From: JAHEGP01 sp963792875
Lineage (GTDB): Bacteria > Pseudomonadota > Gammaproteobacteria > Pseudomonadales > JAHEGP01
Direction of reading: 5' to 3'
Assembly: GCA_963792875.1 (NCBI GenBank)
Contig: CAWBXV010000010.1
Coordinates: 186,001-250,000 of the forward strand
Length of the DNA: 64,000 nucleotides
A program made the position numbers and the translations under genes. How positions within the stretch are numbered: the stretch's first letter is position 1; every line of letters starts with the position of its first letter. Positions 17,837-26,298 of the stretch are shown one piece after another. The notes beneath the pieces were generated by a model. That model ran no database searches. It saw nothing but the letters and a program-made list of their open reading frames with translations, and was not told the DNA's origin.

Positions 17837-20800
17837 ATGAGTATCAAAGTCGCTATCCGCCATCGCACCGAATACCGCTTCGACCGCCCGGTGGCCATCG
17901 CCCCGCACATCGTGCGGCTGCGGCCCGCCCCGCACAGCCGCACGCCGATCGAGGCCTATTCGCTCAAGGTCGAGCCCGCGGGGCACTTCATCAACTGGCA
18001 GCAGGACCCGTTCGCCAACTACATGGCGCGGCTGGTGTTTCCCGAGAAGGCGCGCTCGCTGCTGATCGACGTCGAGGTGATCGCCGACATGACGGTGATC
18101 AACCCCTTCGATTTTTTTCTGGAGGAGGTCGCTCAGGCCATTCCCTTCGCCTATGACAAGGGGCTGCAGCGCGACCTGGCGCCCTATCTGGAGATCGTCG
18201 AGCGGGGTCCGCTGCTGATGCAGTGGCTCGCACCCTGGCGCGAGCGTCTGGCGGGCGGGGCTACCCCGACGGTCGATTTTCTGGTGGCGCTCAATCTCGC
18301 GCTGCAGCAGCACATCGGCTACATCGTGCGCATGGAGCCGGGCGTCCAGGCCTGCGAGCAGACGCTGACGCTGCGGCTGGGCTCCTGCCGCGATACGGCC
18401 TGGCTGCTGGTGCAGGTGCTGCGGCACCTCGGCATGGCGGCCCGCTTCGTCTCGGGCTATCTGGTGCAGCTCACCGCCGATATCAAGAGCGTCGATGGCC
18501 CCGCCGGTCCGGCCGAGGATTTCACCGATCTGCATGCCTGGGCGGAGCTCTACCTGCCCGGGGCAGGGTGGGTGGGGCTGGACCCGACCTCGGGTCTGTT
18601 TGCCGGTGAGGGCCACATCCCGCTGGCGGCCACGCCGGAGCCGAGCAGCGCCGCGCCGGTCACCGGTGCCACCGATCCCTGCGAGGTCGATTTCAGCTTC
18701 GAGAACACCGTGACGCGCGTGCACGAGGATCCGCGCGTGACCAAACCCTACAGCAGCGTGCAGTGGCAGGCTATCGACCAGCTCGGACAGCAGGTGGACC
18801 GCGAGCTGCAGCGCGAGGACGTGCGCCTCACCATGGGGGGCGAGCCCACCTTCATCGCCATCGACGACATGGACGGCCCCGAGTGGAACTTCACGGCACT
18901 GAGCCCCCGCAAGCGGCAGCTGGCGGGCGACCTGATGGAGCGCCTGCGCGGCCGCTTCGCCCCGGGAGGGCTGGTCCATGTCGGGCAGGGCAAGTGGTAT
19001 CCCGGCGAGCCGCTGCCGCGCTGGGCCCTGTCGGTGTTCTGGCGCGAGGACGGCCAGCCGGTGTGGGGTGACGCCGCGCTGCTCGCCCGCCAGGACGCGC
19101 CCGCAGCGGGGGGGCAGAGCGCTGCCGACGCGGCGGCGTTCGCCCGGGCGCTGAGCGAACAGCTGGGGCTCGGCGCCGAGTTTCTGGTGCCGGGCTACGA
19201 GGACGACCTGCACTATCTGCTGCAGGAGGGCAATCTGCCGGTCAATCTGGAGCCTGACGACAACCAGCTGGTCGACCCGCAGGAGCGGGCACGCCTGCGC
19301 CGGGTGTTCGATGACGGGCTCGAGCGGATCGTCGGTTACGCCCTGCCGCTGGGGTGGCGCAGCAGCGGCGGCAGCAGCGGCTACTGGCAGAGCAGCCGCT
19401 GGTCCTTCAAGCGCGGCAAGATGCTGCTCGTGCCCGGCGATTCACCCATGGGCCTGCGCCTGCCGCTCAACAGCCTGCCGTGGGACCCGCCTGAAAAGCG
19501 CGAGCTGGAGCCGGAGCGGGATCCGTTCGACGGTCGTGCCGGTTCGCCCGATGCGCCCGCGGCCGATGGCGGCGTACCTGCGGCCGGGCGCATCAGCGAC
19601 ACCGTGCTGCACACGGCGCTGTGCGTCGAGCTGCGGCAGGGGCACGTCCATGTGTTCATGCCGCCGCTGAAGCATTTCGAGGTCTATCAGGGCCTGCTCA
19701 ACACCATTGAGGCGGTGGCGCGGGAGCGCGGCGTTGCCCTGGTCATCGAGGGCTATGAGCCGCCGCGGGATCACCGCGTCCACAAGCTGCAGATCACCCC
19801 CGACCCCGGGGTCATCGAGGTCAATATCCACCCGGCCCACGACTGGCCGCAGCTGGTCTCCATCATCGAGACGCTGTACGAAGAGGCCCGGCTGTGCCGC
19901 CTGGGCACTGAGAAGTTCATGCTCGATGGCCGCCACACCGGCACCGGCGGCGGCAATCACGTCACGCTGGGCGCCGCCGAGTCGGCCGACAGTCCGTTTC
20001 TGCGGCGTCCCGAGCTGCTGCGCAGCCTCATCAGCTACTGGCAGAATCACCCCAGCCTGTCCTACCTGTTCTCCGGCATGTTCATCGGCCCCACCAGCCA
20101 GGCGCCGCGGGTCGACGAGGCGCGCGATGACAACCTGTACGAGCTGGAGATCGCCTTCGGCATGCTGCCGGAGGGCGAGTGCCGCGCGCCCTGGCTGGTG
20201 GACCGCGTGCTGCGCAACTTTCTCATCGACCTGACCGGCAACACCCACCGCGCCGAGTTCTGCATCGACAAGCTGTACTCGCCGGACGGGCCGGCAGGGC
20301 GCCTGGGGCTGGTGGAGTTCCGCAACTTCGAGATGCCCCCGCACCCGCAGATGAGCGCCGTGCAGATGCTGCTGCTGCGCGCCCTGGTGGCCAGCTTCTG
20401 GCGCAAGCCCTGCCGCCTGCCGCTGGTGCGCTGGGGCACGGAGCTGCACGACCGCTTCATGCTGCCGCATTTTGTCTGGGAGGATTTCCGGCACGTCATC
20501 GACGATCTGGTAGGCGCCGGTTATGCCTTCCGGCCGGAGTGGTTCGCGCCGTTTCACAGCTTCCGCTTTCCGCACTACGGCACCATCCACGTCGGCGACC
20601 TGCAGCTGGACCTCCACGGCGCCATCGAGCCCTGGCATGTGCTGGGCGAAGAGAGCTCGGGGCAGGGCACCTCGCGCTACGTCGACTCCTCGGTCGAGCG
20701 CCTGCAGGTCAAGGTGCAGGGTCTGACGGGCGACCGCTACGCGGTCTGCTGCAACGGCCGCCGCCTGCCGCTGCGCAGCACGGGCACGCGCGGCGAGTAT

Positions 20801-21121
20801 GTCGCGGGTGTGCGCTACAAGGCGTGGGCGCCTTACTCCGCCCTGCATCCCACCATCGGCGTGCACACGCCGCTGGTGTTCGATGTCGTCGATACCTATC
20901 ACCAGCGCTCGGTGGGCGGCTGTACCTACCACGTGTCCCACCCGGGCGGGCGCAACTACGACACGCTGCCGGTCAACGGCAACGAGGCCGAGGCCCGCCG
21001 CGTGGCGCGCTTCTGGCCCCACGGCTTTACCCAGGGCAACCTGTCGGTGGCGCCGGCGGCCGTCCATCCCGACGCGCCCTACACGCTGGACCTGCGCTGG
21101 CCGGCCTCGCCGGCCGGCTAG
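17837..21121 (+). CDS. Transglutaminase-like protein fused to DUF2126
   Basis: A 1,094-residue protein. Residues 1-80 match the N-terminal beta domain of bacterial transglutaminase-like proteins, and 160-255 hold the papain-like core with Cys184 (LGSCRDTAW), His233 (DLHAWAEL) and Asp249 (GLDPTSG). From about residue 310 to the end is DUF2126, with TMGGEPTFI, the HPAHDW segment and a GRHTGTGGGNHV glycine-rich stretch. The ATG at 17837 is used instead of a TTG nine bases earlier. This is the standard partner of Anbu. It probably acts in a peptide- or amide-bond modification system, but the alpha-E and ATP-grasp partners of that system are absent from this window. Confidence 0.92.
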   Translation: MSIKVAIRHRTEYRFDRPVAIAPHIVRLRPAPHSRTPIEAYSLKVEPAGHFINWQQDPFANYMARLVFPEKARSLLIDVEVIADMTVINPFDFFLEEVAQAIPFAYDKGLQRDLAPYLEIVERGPLLMQWLAPWRERLAGGATPTVDFLVALNLALQQHIGYIVRMEPGVQACEQTLTLRLGSCRDTAWLLVQVLRHLGMAARFVSGYLVQLTADIKSVDGPAGPAEDFTDLHAWAELYLPGAGWVGLDPTSGLFAGEGHIPLAATPEPSSAAPVTGATDPCEVDFSFENTVTRVHEDPRVTKPYSSVQWQAIDQLGQQVDRELQREDVRLTMGGEPTFIAIDDMDGPEWNFTALSPRKRQLAGDLMERLRGRFAPGGLVHVGQGKWYPGEPLPRWALSVFWREDGQPVWGDAALLARQDAPAAGGQSAADAAAFARALSEQLGLGAEFLVPGYEDDLHYLLQEGNLPVNLEPDDNQLVDPQERARLRRVFDDGLERIVGYALPLGWRSSGGSSGYWQSSRWSFKRGKMLLVPGDSPMGLRLPLNSLPWDPPEKRELEPERDPFDGRAGSPDAPAADGGVPAAGRISDTVLHTALCVELRQGHVHVFMPPLKHFEVYQGLLNTIEAVARERGVALVIEGYEPPRDHRVHKLQITPDPGVIEVNIHPAHDWPQLVSIIETLYEEARLCRLGTEKFMLDGRHTGTGGGNHVTLGAAESADSPFLRRPELLRSLISYWQNHPSLSYLFSGMFIGPTSQAPRVDEARDDNLYELEIAFGMLPEGECRAPWLVDRVLRNFLIDLTGNTHRAEFCIDKLYSPDGPAGRLGLVEFRNFEMPPHPQMSAVQMLLLRALVASFWRKPCRLPLVRWGTELHDRFMLPHFVWEDFRHVIDDLVGAGYAFRPEWFAPFHSFRFPHYGTIHVGDLQLDLHGAIEPWHVLGEESSGQGTSRYVDSSVERLQVKVQGLTGDRYAVCCNGRRLPLRSTGTRGEYVAGVRYKAWAPYSALHPTIGVHTPLVFDVVDTYHQRSVGGCTYHVSHPGGRNYDTLPVNGNEAEARRVARFWPHGFTQGNLSVAPAAVHPDAPYTLDLRWPASPAG

Positions 21122-21431
21122 TGCAGCGATGCCTGACAGGCTTCAGCGGAAGCCATTGTCCCCCTGTGCTGGACTGGAATGGCGGCTATCAGGACAAGAG
21201 CCGTGCGCAATCCCCGCTGGCTATGGCGCCTCGAAGTGGAATGAGCGCCCTTGGACACCGGCGGGACTTCGACGCAGCCCGTAATTGATGCCTCCCTGCC
21301 CAGCTCGGTAAAAATGAAAGAATCTCGCGAAGCTCAAGGCCAATGGCATGGTAGGCGCCGTCACATTGTCTGGGCCCGGCGTATCCGGAATTATGCAAAT
21401 TGCGTGAGCTGGATTATAACGAAGTGAGATG
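21122..21431. other. 310-base gap without a recognised gene
   Basis: Sequence between the transglutaminase gene and the integrase remnant. Short open frames occur on the minus strand but none has a ribosome-binding site or known domain. Base composition drops toward the integrase side, so the left boundary of the integron-derived segment probably lies here. Confidence 0.5.
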
Positions 21432-22260
21432 CTACACCACCCGATCAACCGGGCTGCGCACTCCGCGCCCGCCTTTATTCAGCACATGGGTGTAAATTTC
21501 GGTGGTCGCAATATCGCTATGGCCGAGCAACTCCTGAATGGTGCGCAAATCATAACCTGACTCAAGTAAATGCGTAGCAAAGCTGTGCCGGAAAGTATGG
21601 CAGTTGGCATGCTTGTGAATGCCTGCCTGATCAATGGCACGCTTCAACGCTTTTTGTATGGAGCGCGGGTGCATGTGGTGACGGCGAAATACGCCTCGCT
21701 GCTGGGGGTCCTCAGCAATACTCTGCGACGGGAATATAAACTGCCACGCCAGATCACTGGCTGCCTTAGGGTATTTGCGGGACAGCGCGTACGGCATCCA
21801 CACCTCTCCGCAGCCATCAATCACATCTTGTTCATGCAGTAGGCGAGCTTTTTCGATTTGCCTTTTCAAGCCATCAACTGATTGGACTGGCAGTATGGTA
21901 CGACGGTCCATTCCACCTTTGCCATCACCTACCACCAATTCATTCATGCCAAAATCAATGTCTTTGACGCGCAGGCGGCAGCATTCCATCACCCGCAGTC
22001 CGGCACCGTACATCAGCGTGCTCATCAGCCAGTACACTCCATCTAACTGCTCGATAACCGCCATCGCCTCGGCATGGCTGAACACTACCGGCACACGCCG
22101 CTTGCCCCGTGCCCCGTGCTGCTGGGTATTGCAACTGGCCGACCTCCCGCTGCATGAACCGCTTGTACAAAAATACCAGCACGTTCAAGGCAACTGCTTG
22201 AGTACCAGGCGAGACACCTCGCTGACTTGCCAAGTAGGCCAAATAGGTTTCAATGTTCGG
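21432..22260 (-). pseudogene. intI: Integron integrase IntI, truncated and frameshifted
   Basis: Tyrosine recombinase of the integron type. From 22094 to 21432 one frame gives the catalytic domain with the first Arg (GAGLRVMECCRLRVKDID), the IntI-specific extra helix region (VWMPYALSRKYPKAAS), HxxR (HTFRHSFATHL), LLGHSDIATTEIYTH with the Tyr nucleophile. A second frame, 22260 to about 22105, gives the N-terminal SAM-like fragment (YLAYLASQRGVSPGTQAVAL). One extra G in the GGGG run near 22108 separates them. Roughly the first 50 residues of a normal IntI are missing; the sequence right of 22260 is instead attC-like. The enzyme cannot be active as given. Confidence 0.88.
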
Positions 22261-22261
22261 C

Positions 22262-22335
22262 GGTACCCATATCCTCAGCGGGCAATCGGAGCGCGGCGCA
22301 ATTTGACCGGCTACTGCAACTGCTTGTTATCAGTA
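22262..22335 (-). other. Partial attC-like recombination site at the intI junction
   Basis: Read on the minus strand, TGATAACAAGCAGTTGCAG follows the stop of the RibD-like gene, as attC sites usually do, and the site continues to about GCCCGCTGAGG. The expected closing GCGTTA is missing, and integrase sequence begins instead. It looks like a broken attC fused to a broken intI. Confidence 0.45.
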
Positions 22336-22890
22336 ATGTACTTGGTACTTTACTTGAATAAAATCGTTCTCGAAGGCGGTTGCGCTAGCGTTGATGAGAT
22401 TTATTTGATGGTCTAGTTTGCCAAAAAGTGGGATGCCACCTCCCAATAATACGGGCGCTCTCGTTATTGTCATGTCATCAATGAGCTTGAGATTAAGAAA
22501 CGAGGTGATGGTAGCGCCACCATCAATATAAGCGTGCTTCAAGCCTTTGCTTTCCAGCTCTTTCAGCAGGTCAGTAATTTCACCAGAGAACATTGCTACC
22601 TTGCCCTGTAAGTTGTCAGGTGGTGTCGTTAGCGTGTTGCTCAAAACAACGATATCAATATCACCGTAGGGCCACTGTTCGGGCGGCAGATTCATACTGG
22701 AAATCATTTCCATGCACTTGCGACCCATGATCATGCAGTCAACCGAGGCCATAAAAGCACCAAACCCCATGTCTGCATTGTCCCCCCTATCAGCTTCTGG
22801 GTTGCCAGCAGTGTGGAGCCAGTCAACTGCTCCTTCAATCGTGGCAATGTAGCCATCGGCGCTGGTTGCTATAAAGACGGAGCACTTCAT
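22330..22890 (-). CDS. RibD-C/dihydrofolate-reductase-like cassette protein
   Basis: A 186-residue protein of the RibD C-terminal / bacterial bifunctional deaminase-reductase superfamily, a DHFR-like fold that would use NADPH. The N-terminus KCSVFIATSADGYIA, MIMGRKCMEMI and the late GGATITSFL and APVLLGGGIPLF motifs are typical. Start ATG at 22890 is 32 bases from an attC site and 9 bases after a GGAAC purine stretch. Codon use and base content are more AT-rich than the neighbours, which supports transfer. It lies between an attC-like half and a complete attC site, so it is an integron cassette gene. Substrate unknown; trimethoprim resistance should not be assumed. Confidence 0.82.
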   Translation of the reverse strand: MKCSVFIATSADGYIATIEGAVDWLHTAGNPEADRGDNADMGFGAFMASVDCMIMGRKCMEMISSMNLPPEQWPYGDIDIVVLSNTLTTPPDNLQGKVAMFSGEITDLLKELESKGLKHAYIDGGATITSFLNLKLIDDMTITRAPVLLGGGIPLFGKLDHQINLINASATAFENDFIQVKYQVHY

Positions 22891-22921
22891 TTCTTGTTCC
22901 TGTGACTGATGCTCTGATGAC

Positions 22922-23005
22922 TTATAACGCCTTGCGCAAGGGCAGGGGAAGCGAAGCTCTCGTTGTCCAGCCGCGCAGCGGCAATGGTTTCGCAATGTGT
23001 TATAC
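22922..23005 (-). other. attC recombination site of an integron cassette
   Basis: An 84-base imperfect inverted repeat. On the plus strand, TATAACGCCTTGCG at the left end pairs with CGCAATGTGTTATA at the right end at 12 of 14 positions, and the inner part can fold further (GGCAGGGGAAGCGA with TCGTTGTCCAGCC). Read on the minus strand it opens with TATAACACATTGCG and closes with GGCGTTATA, the usual 3' form of gammaproteobacterial attC sites. It directly precedes the RibD-like gene, as the attC of the previous cassette would. Confidence 0.7.
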
Positions 23006-23031
23006 GATTCTCTCACACATGCGTCCATGCA

Positions 23032-23247
23032 CTATGGGTTTTGGCATAACGGCCCACTAAGGCGCCGCTGTACCAGCGCCCCATGGGTGTCGCTCCGGCC
23101 TTTCTGCGTTGCTGCCTCGCGACGCGCTGCCACCAGCATCGTCGATATTTCCCAGGCGGTTGCGATCACCTGTCGTTTCTCCCACATCAGCGCTTCTGCC
23201 AGGGGCAGGTCGCAACTCTCGTCGATCCGGCGCGGGTAGTGCCGCAC
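23032..23247 (-). CDS. Short open frame, possible cassette-borne gene fragment
   Basis: A 71-codon frame with GTG start (RHYPRRIDESCDLPLAEAL) and a helical, charged composition (MWEKRQVIATAWEIS). It has no recognised domain and no clear ribosome-binding site. Its 3' end runs through a sequence (23045-23066, minus strand ...CCTTAGTGGGCCGTTATG) that resembles the 3' half of an attC site, as cassette genes often do. Whether it is expressed, or is a decayed fragment, cannot be decided. Confidence 0.3.
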   Translation of the reverse strand: MRHYPRRIDESCDLPLAEALMWEKRQVIATAWEISTMLVAARREAATQKGRSDTHGALVQRRLSGPLCQNP

Positions 23248-23321
23248 ATGAGCCGAATTGAGGCGCCGATGGGGTCGACTAGCCGGTGCGTGCGGCAGAT
23301 GCGCCGGTTGTCGCAGGCGGT

Positions 23322-23335
23322 TTGATACATATCAA
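23322..23335. promoter_or_regulatory. FNR/Anr-type box upstream of ompW
   Basis: TTGATACATATCAA is a perfect match to the FNR consensus TTGAT-N4-ATCAA. It is centred about 68 bases before the ompW ATG. OmpW is known to be under FNR control in enterobacteria, so oxygen-responsive activation here is a sound inference. Confidence 0.8.
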
Positions 23336-23396
23336 TGTTCCCGGCTCCGCTTGTCGGCATCATACGCCCGCCTTTAACAGCAGTAGGGGAACAGTG

Positions 23397-24107
23397 ATGA
23401 AAAAATGTGTTACGACGGTAGCGGGAGTCGCGGGCTGGGCTTTGACCGCGGGACTGGCCAGCGGGGCCCTGGCCTACGACAAGGGAGACATGCTGCTGCG
23501 CTTCGGCGTCGCGACGGTGGATCCGCAGACCTCGACGGGAGAACTGACCTCCAACGGTGCGGAAGTGCCCATCGGTGACGACCTCGTCGACGTCAAGGCC
23601 GGCACGGCCGCGGGCATCTCCTTTACCTATATGTTCACCCCCTTGGTGGGCCTGGAGTTGCTGGCCGCCACGCCCTTCAGCCATGATATCGATGCCGACG
23701 GCGGTCTCAGGCAGCTTGGGCTGGACCAGATCGGGACCACCCGCCATCTGCCGCCCACGCTCTCGGTGCAGTATTATCCCTTCGGCAACGCCGATCAGCC
23801 CTGGCAGCTCTATCTGGGCGTCGGGGTGAATTTCACCTGGTTTTTCGACGAGGAACTCGACAGCGACACCAAGGCTGCGCTGGGCGTCGACGACGCCGAC
23901 TTCTCGCTCAAGGACTCGTGGGGGCTGGCTGCCTCGGTGGGATTCGACTGGCTGTTCGGCGAGCACTGGCTGGTCAACGCGTCCATCATGTGGGCTGATA
24001 TCAACACCGAGGCGTCCATCGACAACAGCGTGCTGGGCGATCTGAAAGTGCGCGACATCCAGATCGACCCGCTGGTCTACCGCATCAACGCGGGCTACCG
24101 CTTCTGA
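23397..24107 (+). CDS. ompW: OmpW-family outer membrane protein
   Basis: A 236-residue precursor with a signal peptide (KKCVTTVAGVAGWALTAGL, cleavage after ALA before YDKGD). The mature form begins with the OmpW opening strand (GDMLLRFGVATVDP), contains the LELLAATPFSHDI and PPTLSVQYYPFG segments typical of the family, and ends with Tyr-Arg-Phe, the terminal aromatic of an eight-stranded barrel. OmpW forms a narrow hydrophobic channel for small molecules. The ATG at 23397 follows AGGGGAA. A perfect FNR box lies upstream. It marks the right edge of the integron-derived segment. Confidence 0.93.
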   Translation: MKKCVTTVAGVAGWALTAGLASGALAYDKGDMLLRFGVATVDPQTSTGELTSNGAEVPIGDDLVDVKAGTAAGISFTYMFTPLVGLELLAATPFSHDIDADGGLRQLGLDQIGTTRHLPPTLSVQYYPFGNADQPWQLYLGVGVNFTWFFDEELDSDTKAALGVDDADFSLKDSWGLAASVGFDWLFGEHWLVNASIMWADINTEASIDNSVLGDLKVRDIQIDPLVYRINAGYRF

Positions 24108-24320
24108 CAGTGCGGTCGCCACGGCCGAGCGGCGGCGCGGCGCGCGGTCGTCCGCCGGCGCTGGGTGCCTAACTTACGGTGCGCAGGGCAGCTTTCGCCG
24201 CGATCGGCCTGGCTGCCCGGACCTGCAGGCTGCACGATGGCGAATGCGTAGAATTTCTCGCCGCAATCGTGGTCAAACCATCGGCTGTTGCCGTTCATTG
24301 CAAAAAATAGGGTGCAAGAG

Positions 24321-24512
24321 ATGAATAATAGAAAAATACACGATGGAATCGTCGGTCTCGTGGTCTTCTCGTCGGTTCTGCTCGGTTACTTTGGCGATCG
24401 CTTATGGTTATTCGTGCCCGCCGTCCTTGGCCTGGTGTTGCTGCAAAGTGCCGTGACCGGTTTCTGTCCGCTGTACTATGTGCTGGATAAAGTCCATCCA
24501 GACAGCAAGTAG
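24321..24512 (+). CDS. DUF2892-type two-helix membrane protein
   Basis: A 63-residue protein with two membrane segments (IVGLVVFSSVLLGYFGD and LFVPAVLGLVLLQSAVTG) and the family's FCPLYYVL motif near the C-terminus. Such proteins are often found near rhodanese or oxidative-stress genes; the role is unknown. The ATG at 24321 follows GCAAGAG. The gap before it (24108-24320) shows no gene. It is 78 bases upstream of a broken channel gene. Confidence 0.8.
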   Translation: MNNRKIHDGIVGLVVFSSVLLGYFGDRLWLFVPAVLGLVLLQSAVTGFCPLYYVLDKVHPDSK

Positions 24513-24590
24513 GCTGGCGCAAGTGCCCGTTTGATCCGCCGGAGCGGTGAAACCGGGCAGCAGAATCCTTCGTTCCAATCGGGGGTGTTG

Positions 24591-24860
24591 TGCCTATACT
24601 CCTGCAGCCTGCGCTCTTTGCGTTCGCTTACTACCTGCTGCGCGACAAATTCGCGCCTCGGTCAGTTCGGCGGTCACTTTGAAGACACCGACAGCAACTT
24701 TCTGTACTTTTCCACTGAGACGTACAGCACGCTGGGCCTTGGCGATATCTACCCCATCGGCACGCTGCGGATGGTCATGGGTATCGAGACCCTGACGGGC
24801 CTGCTGATGATCAGTTGGACGGCGTCGTTCTCCTACCTCCAGATGCGGCGGTTCTGGTGA
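24591..24860 (+). pseudogene. Two-helix potassium channel (Ion_trans_2), truncated and frameshifted
   Basis: The last about 65 codons hold the pore of a bacterial K+ channel: TETYSTLGLGDIYPIG includes the filter motif TLGLGD, followed by the closing helix METLTGLLMISWTASF and MRRFW, typical of a small gammaproteobacterial channel family. The preceding helix (ALFAFAYYLLRDKF) is in another frame, with the break near 24655, and the first about 60 residues of the family are missing. The stop overlaps the GTG start of the next gene (GTGA), so the two were once translationally coupled. No functional channel can be made from this sequence. Confidence 0.75.
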
Positions 24861-26144
24861 TATCGGCAGCGGCGCGTCCGCGGGCAGCCGCAGCGCGGCG
24901 GCCGTGGCTGCTGTTGATCGCTCTGACCGGCTGGCTGGTGGCGGGGCCCGCTGCGGCACTGTCGATACTGCGCATCGGCACCAGCGGCGACTATGCGCCG
25001 TTCAGTCACGTGGGCGGTCAGCCATCGGCCTGGCCGCAGGGACTGAGCGGCTTCGATATCGCGGTGGTCAGTGCCTACGCGCGAGACCGGGGCAGCGCCA
25101 TCGAGTGGGTGCACTTCACCTGGCCCGAGCTGCTCGAGGGCCTGCGTGACCGGCGCTACGATCTGGCCATCGGCGGGGTCACGGTCAGGCCGGACCGCTC
25201 GGTCGCCGGCGTGTTCACCGTGCCGCTGGCGCGCACCGGGCTGGTGCTGCTGCTGAAACCGCGACCACGCACCGGCGCTCGCAGCGCTCAACCGGCCGCC
25301 GCACATCTTCGCCGTCAATGCCGGCGGCCATCTGGAGCGCGAGGCGCGGCGACTGCTGCCGCTGGCTACCATCCGGGCGATCGCGGCCAATGATCGCGTA
25401 CTGCAGCAGCTCGGTCGGCCCGAGGTCACCGGGGTGGTCACCGATAGCGAGGAGGCCCCGCTGTGGTCGGCGCAGCGGCCGGGGCAGGTGATGGTCGGGC
25501 CTCTGACCGCGGACCGCAAAGCCTGGTTGGTGCGTGCCGACCGGACAGCGCTGGCCGCGGATATCGACAGCTGGCTGATCGACCGCGAGGCGGATGGTTC
25601 GCTCGCGCGCTGGCGGGTCAGCTGGTTGCAGGGCAGCGGCGGCCTGGCTGCGGCGGACCCGATGATGGCCCTGATCGCCGCAGTGGACGAGCGGCTCGCG
25701 CTGATGCCCTGGGTCGCGGCCGAGAAGCGGCGGCTGGGCCTGGCGATCGAGGACCCGGTGCGCGAGGCGCGGGTGGTCGAGGCGGCCCTGGCGCGTGCCG
25801 ACGCGCTGCAGCCCTTGTCACCGAGCGCTCGCGCGCTGCTGGAACGGCTGATCCGGGTGCAGATCGAGGCAGCCAAGGACCTGCAGCGCGCTGCGCTCGA
25901 CAGCGGCCTGGCTGACCGTCACGGGCCGGACCTGCACGGAGCACTCCGGCCCGCGCTGCTGCGCATCGGCGATCGCATCAGCCTGCTCAGCGTGCGCGCC
26001 CTGGCTTCGACTTCACGCTACGCCAGGCAGGACCTGCGCGATCAGTTGCAGATCGCGTCCCGGCTGTCCGCCGAGCGCACCGAACAGATCGTCCTGGCGC
26101 TGGATGCGATTGGTCGGGCCGCGCGGTCGGGGTCGGGCCGCTGA
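24857..26144 (+). pseudogene. Cyclohexadienyl dehydratase-chorismate mutase fusion, one frameshift
   Basis: The first part (from GTG at 24857) is a signal peptide followed by a periplasmic binding-protein fold of the PheC type (LRIGTSGDYAPFS, GFDIAVVSAYA, DLAIGGVTVRPDR). The second part (frame of 25434-26144, open from about 25283) completes that domain and adds a secreted AroQ-type chorismate mutase (DERLALMPWVAAEKR, LAIEDPVREARVV, RVQIEAAKDLQ). The frame changes near 25262-25290 and one extra base explains it. Restored, it would be about 428 residues and would turn chorismate to phenylpyruvate in the periplasm. Such dehydratase-mutase fusions are known. The frame break may be a sequence error. 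Confidence 0.8.
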
Positions 26145-26298
26145 CGCTGCGCCGGCTCCGATCGCGCGGCGGCCCTAGCGTCAGCGTCGCATCAGCCGCA
26201 GCGGGGCACGGCAGGCGGTGCCCCATGGCCGCCGTCGGCCGTTCCAGGCGGCGACCGCCCGGTTCGCAGGCGTTCGGTGACGCGCTGTGGCTGCTCTA

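Noticed and set aside
22330..22890. Trimethoprim-resistance dihydrofolate reductase
   Set aside because: The protein is RibD-C-like, not a dfrA/dfrB type, so resistance is not supported.
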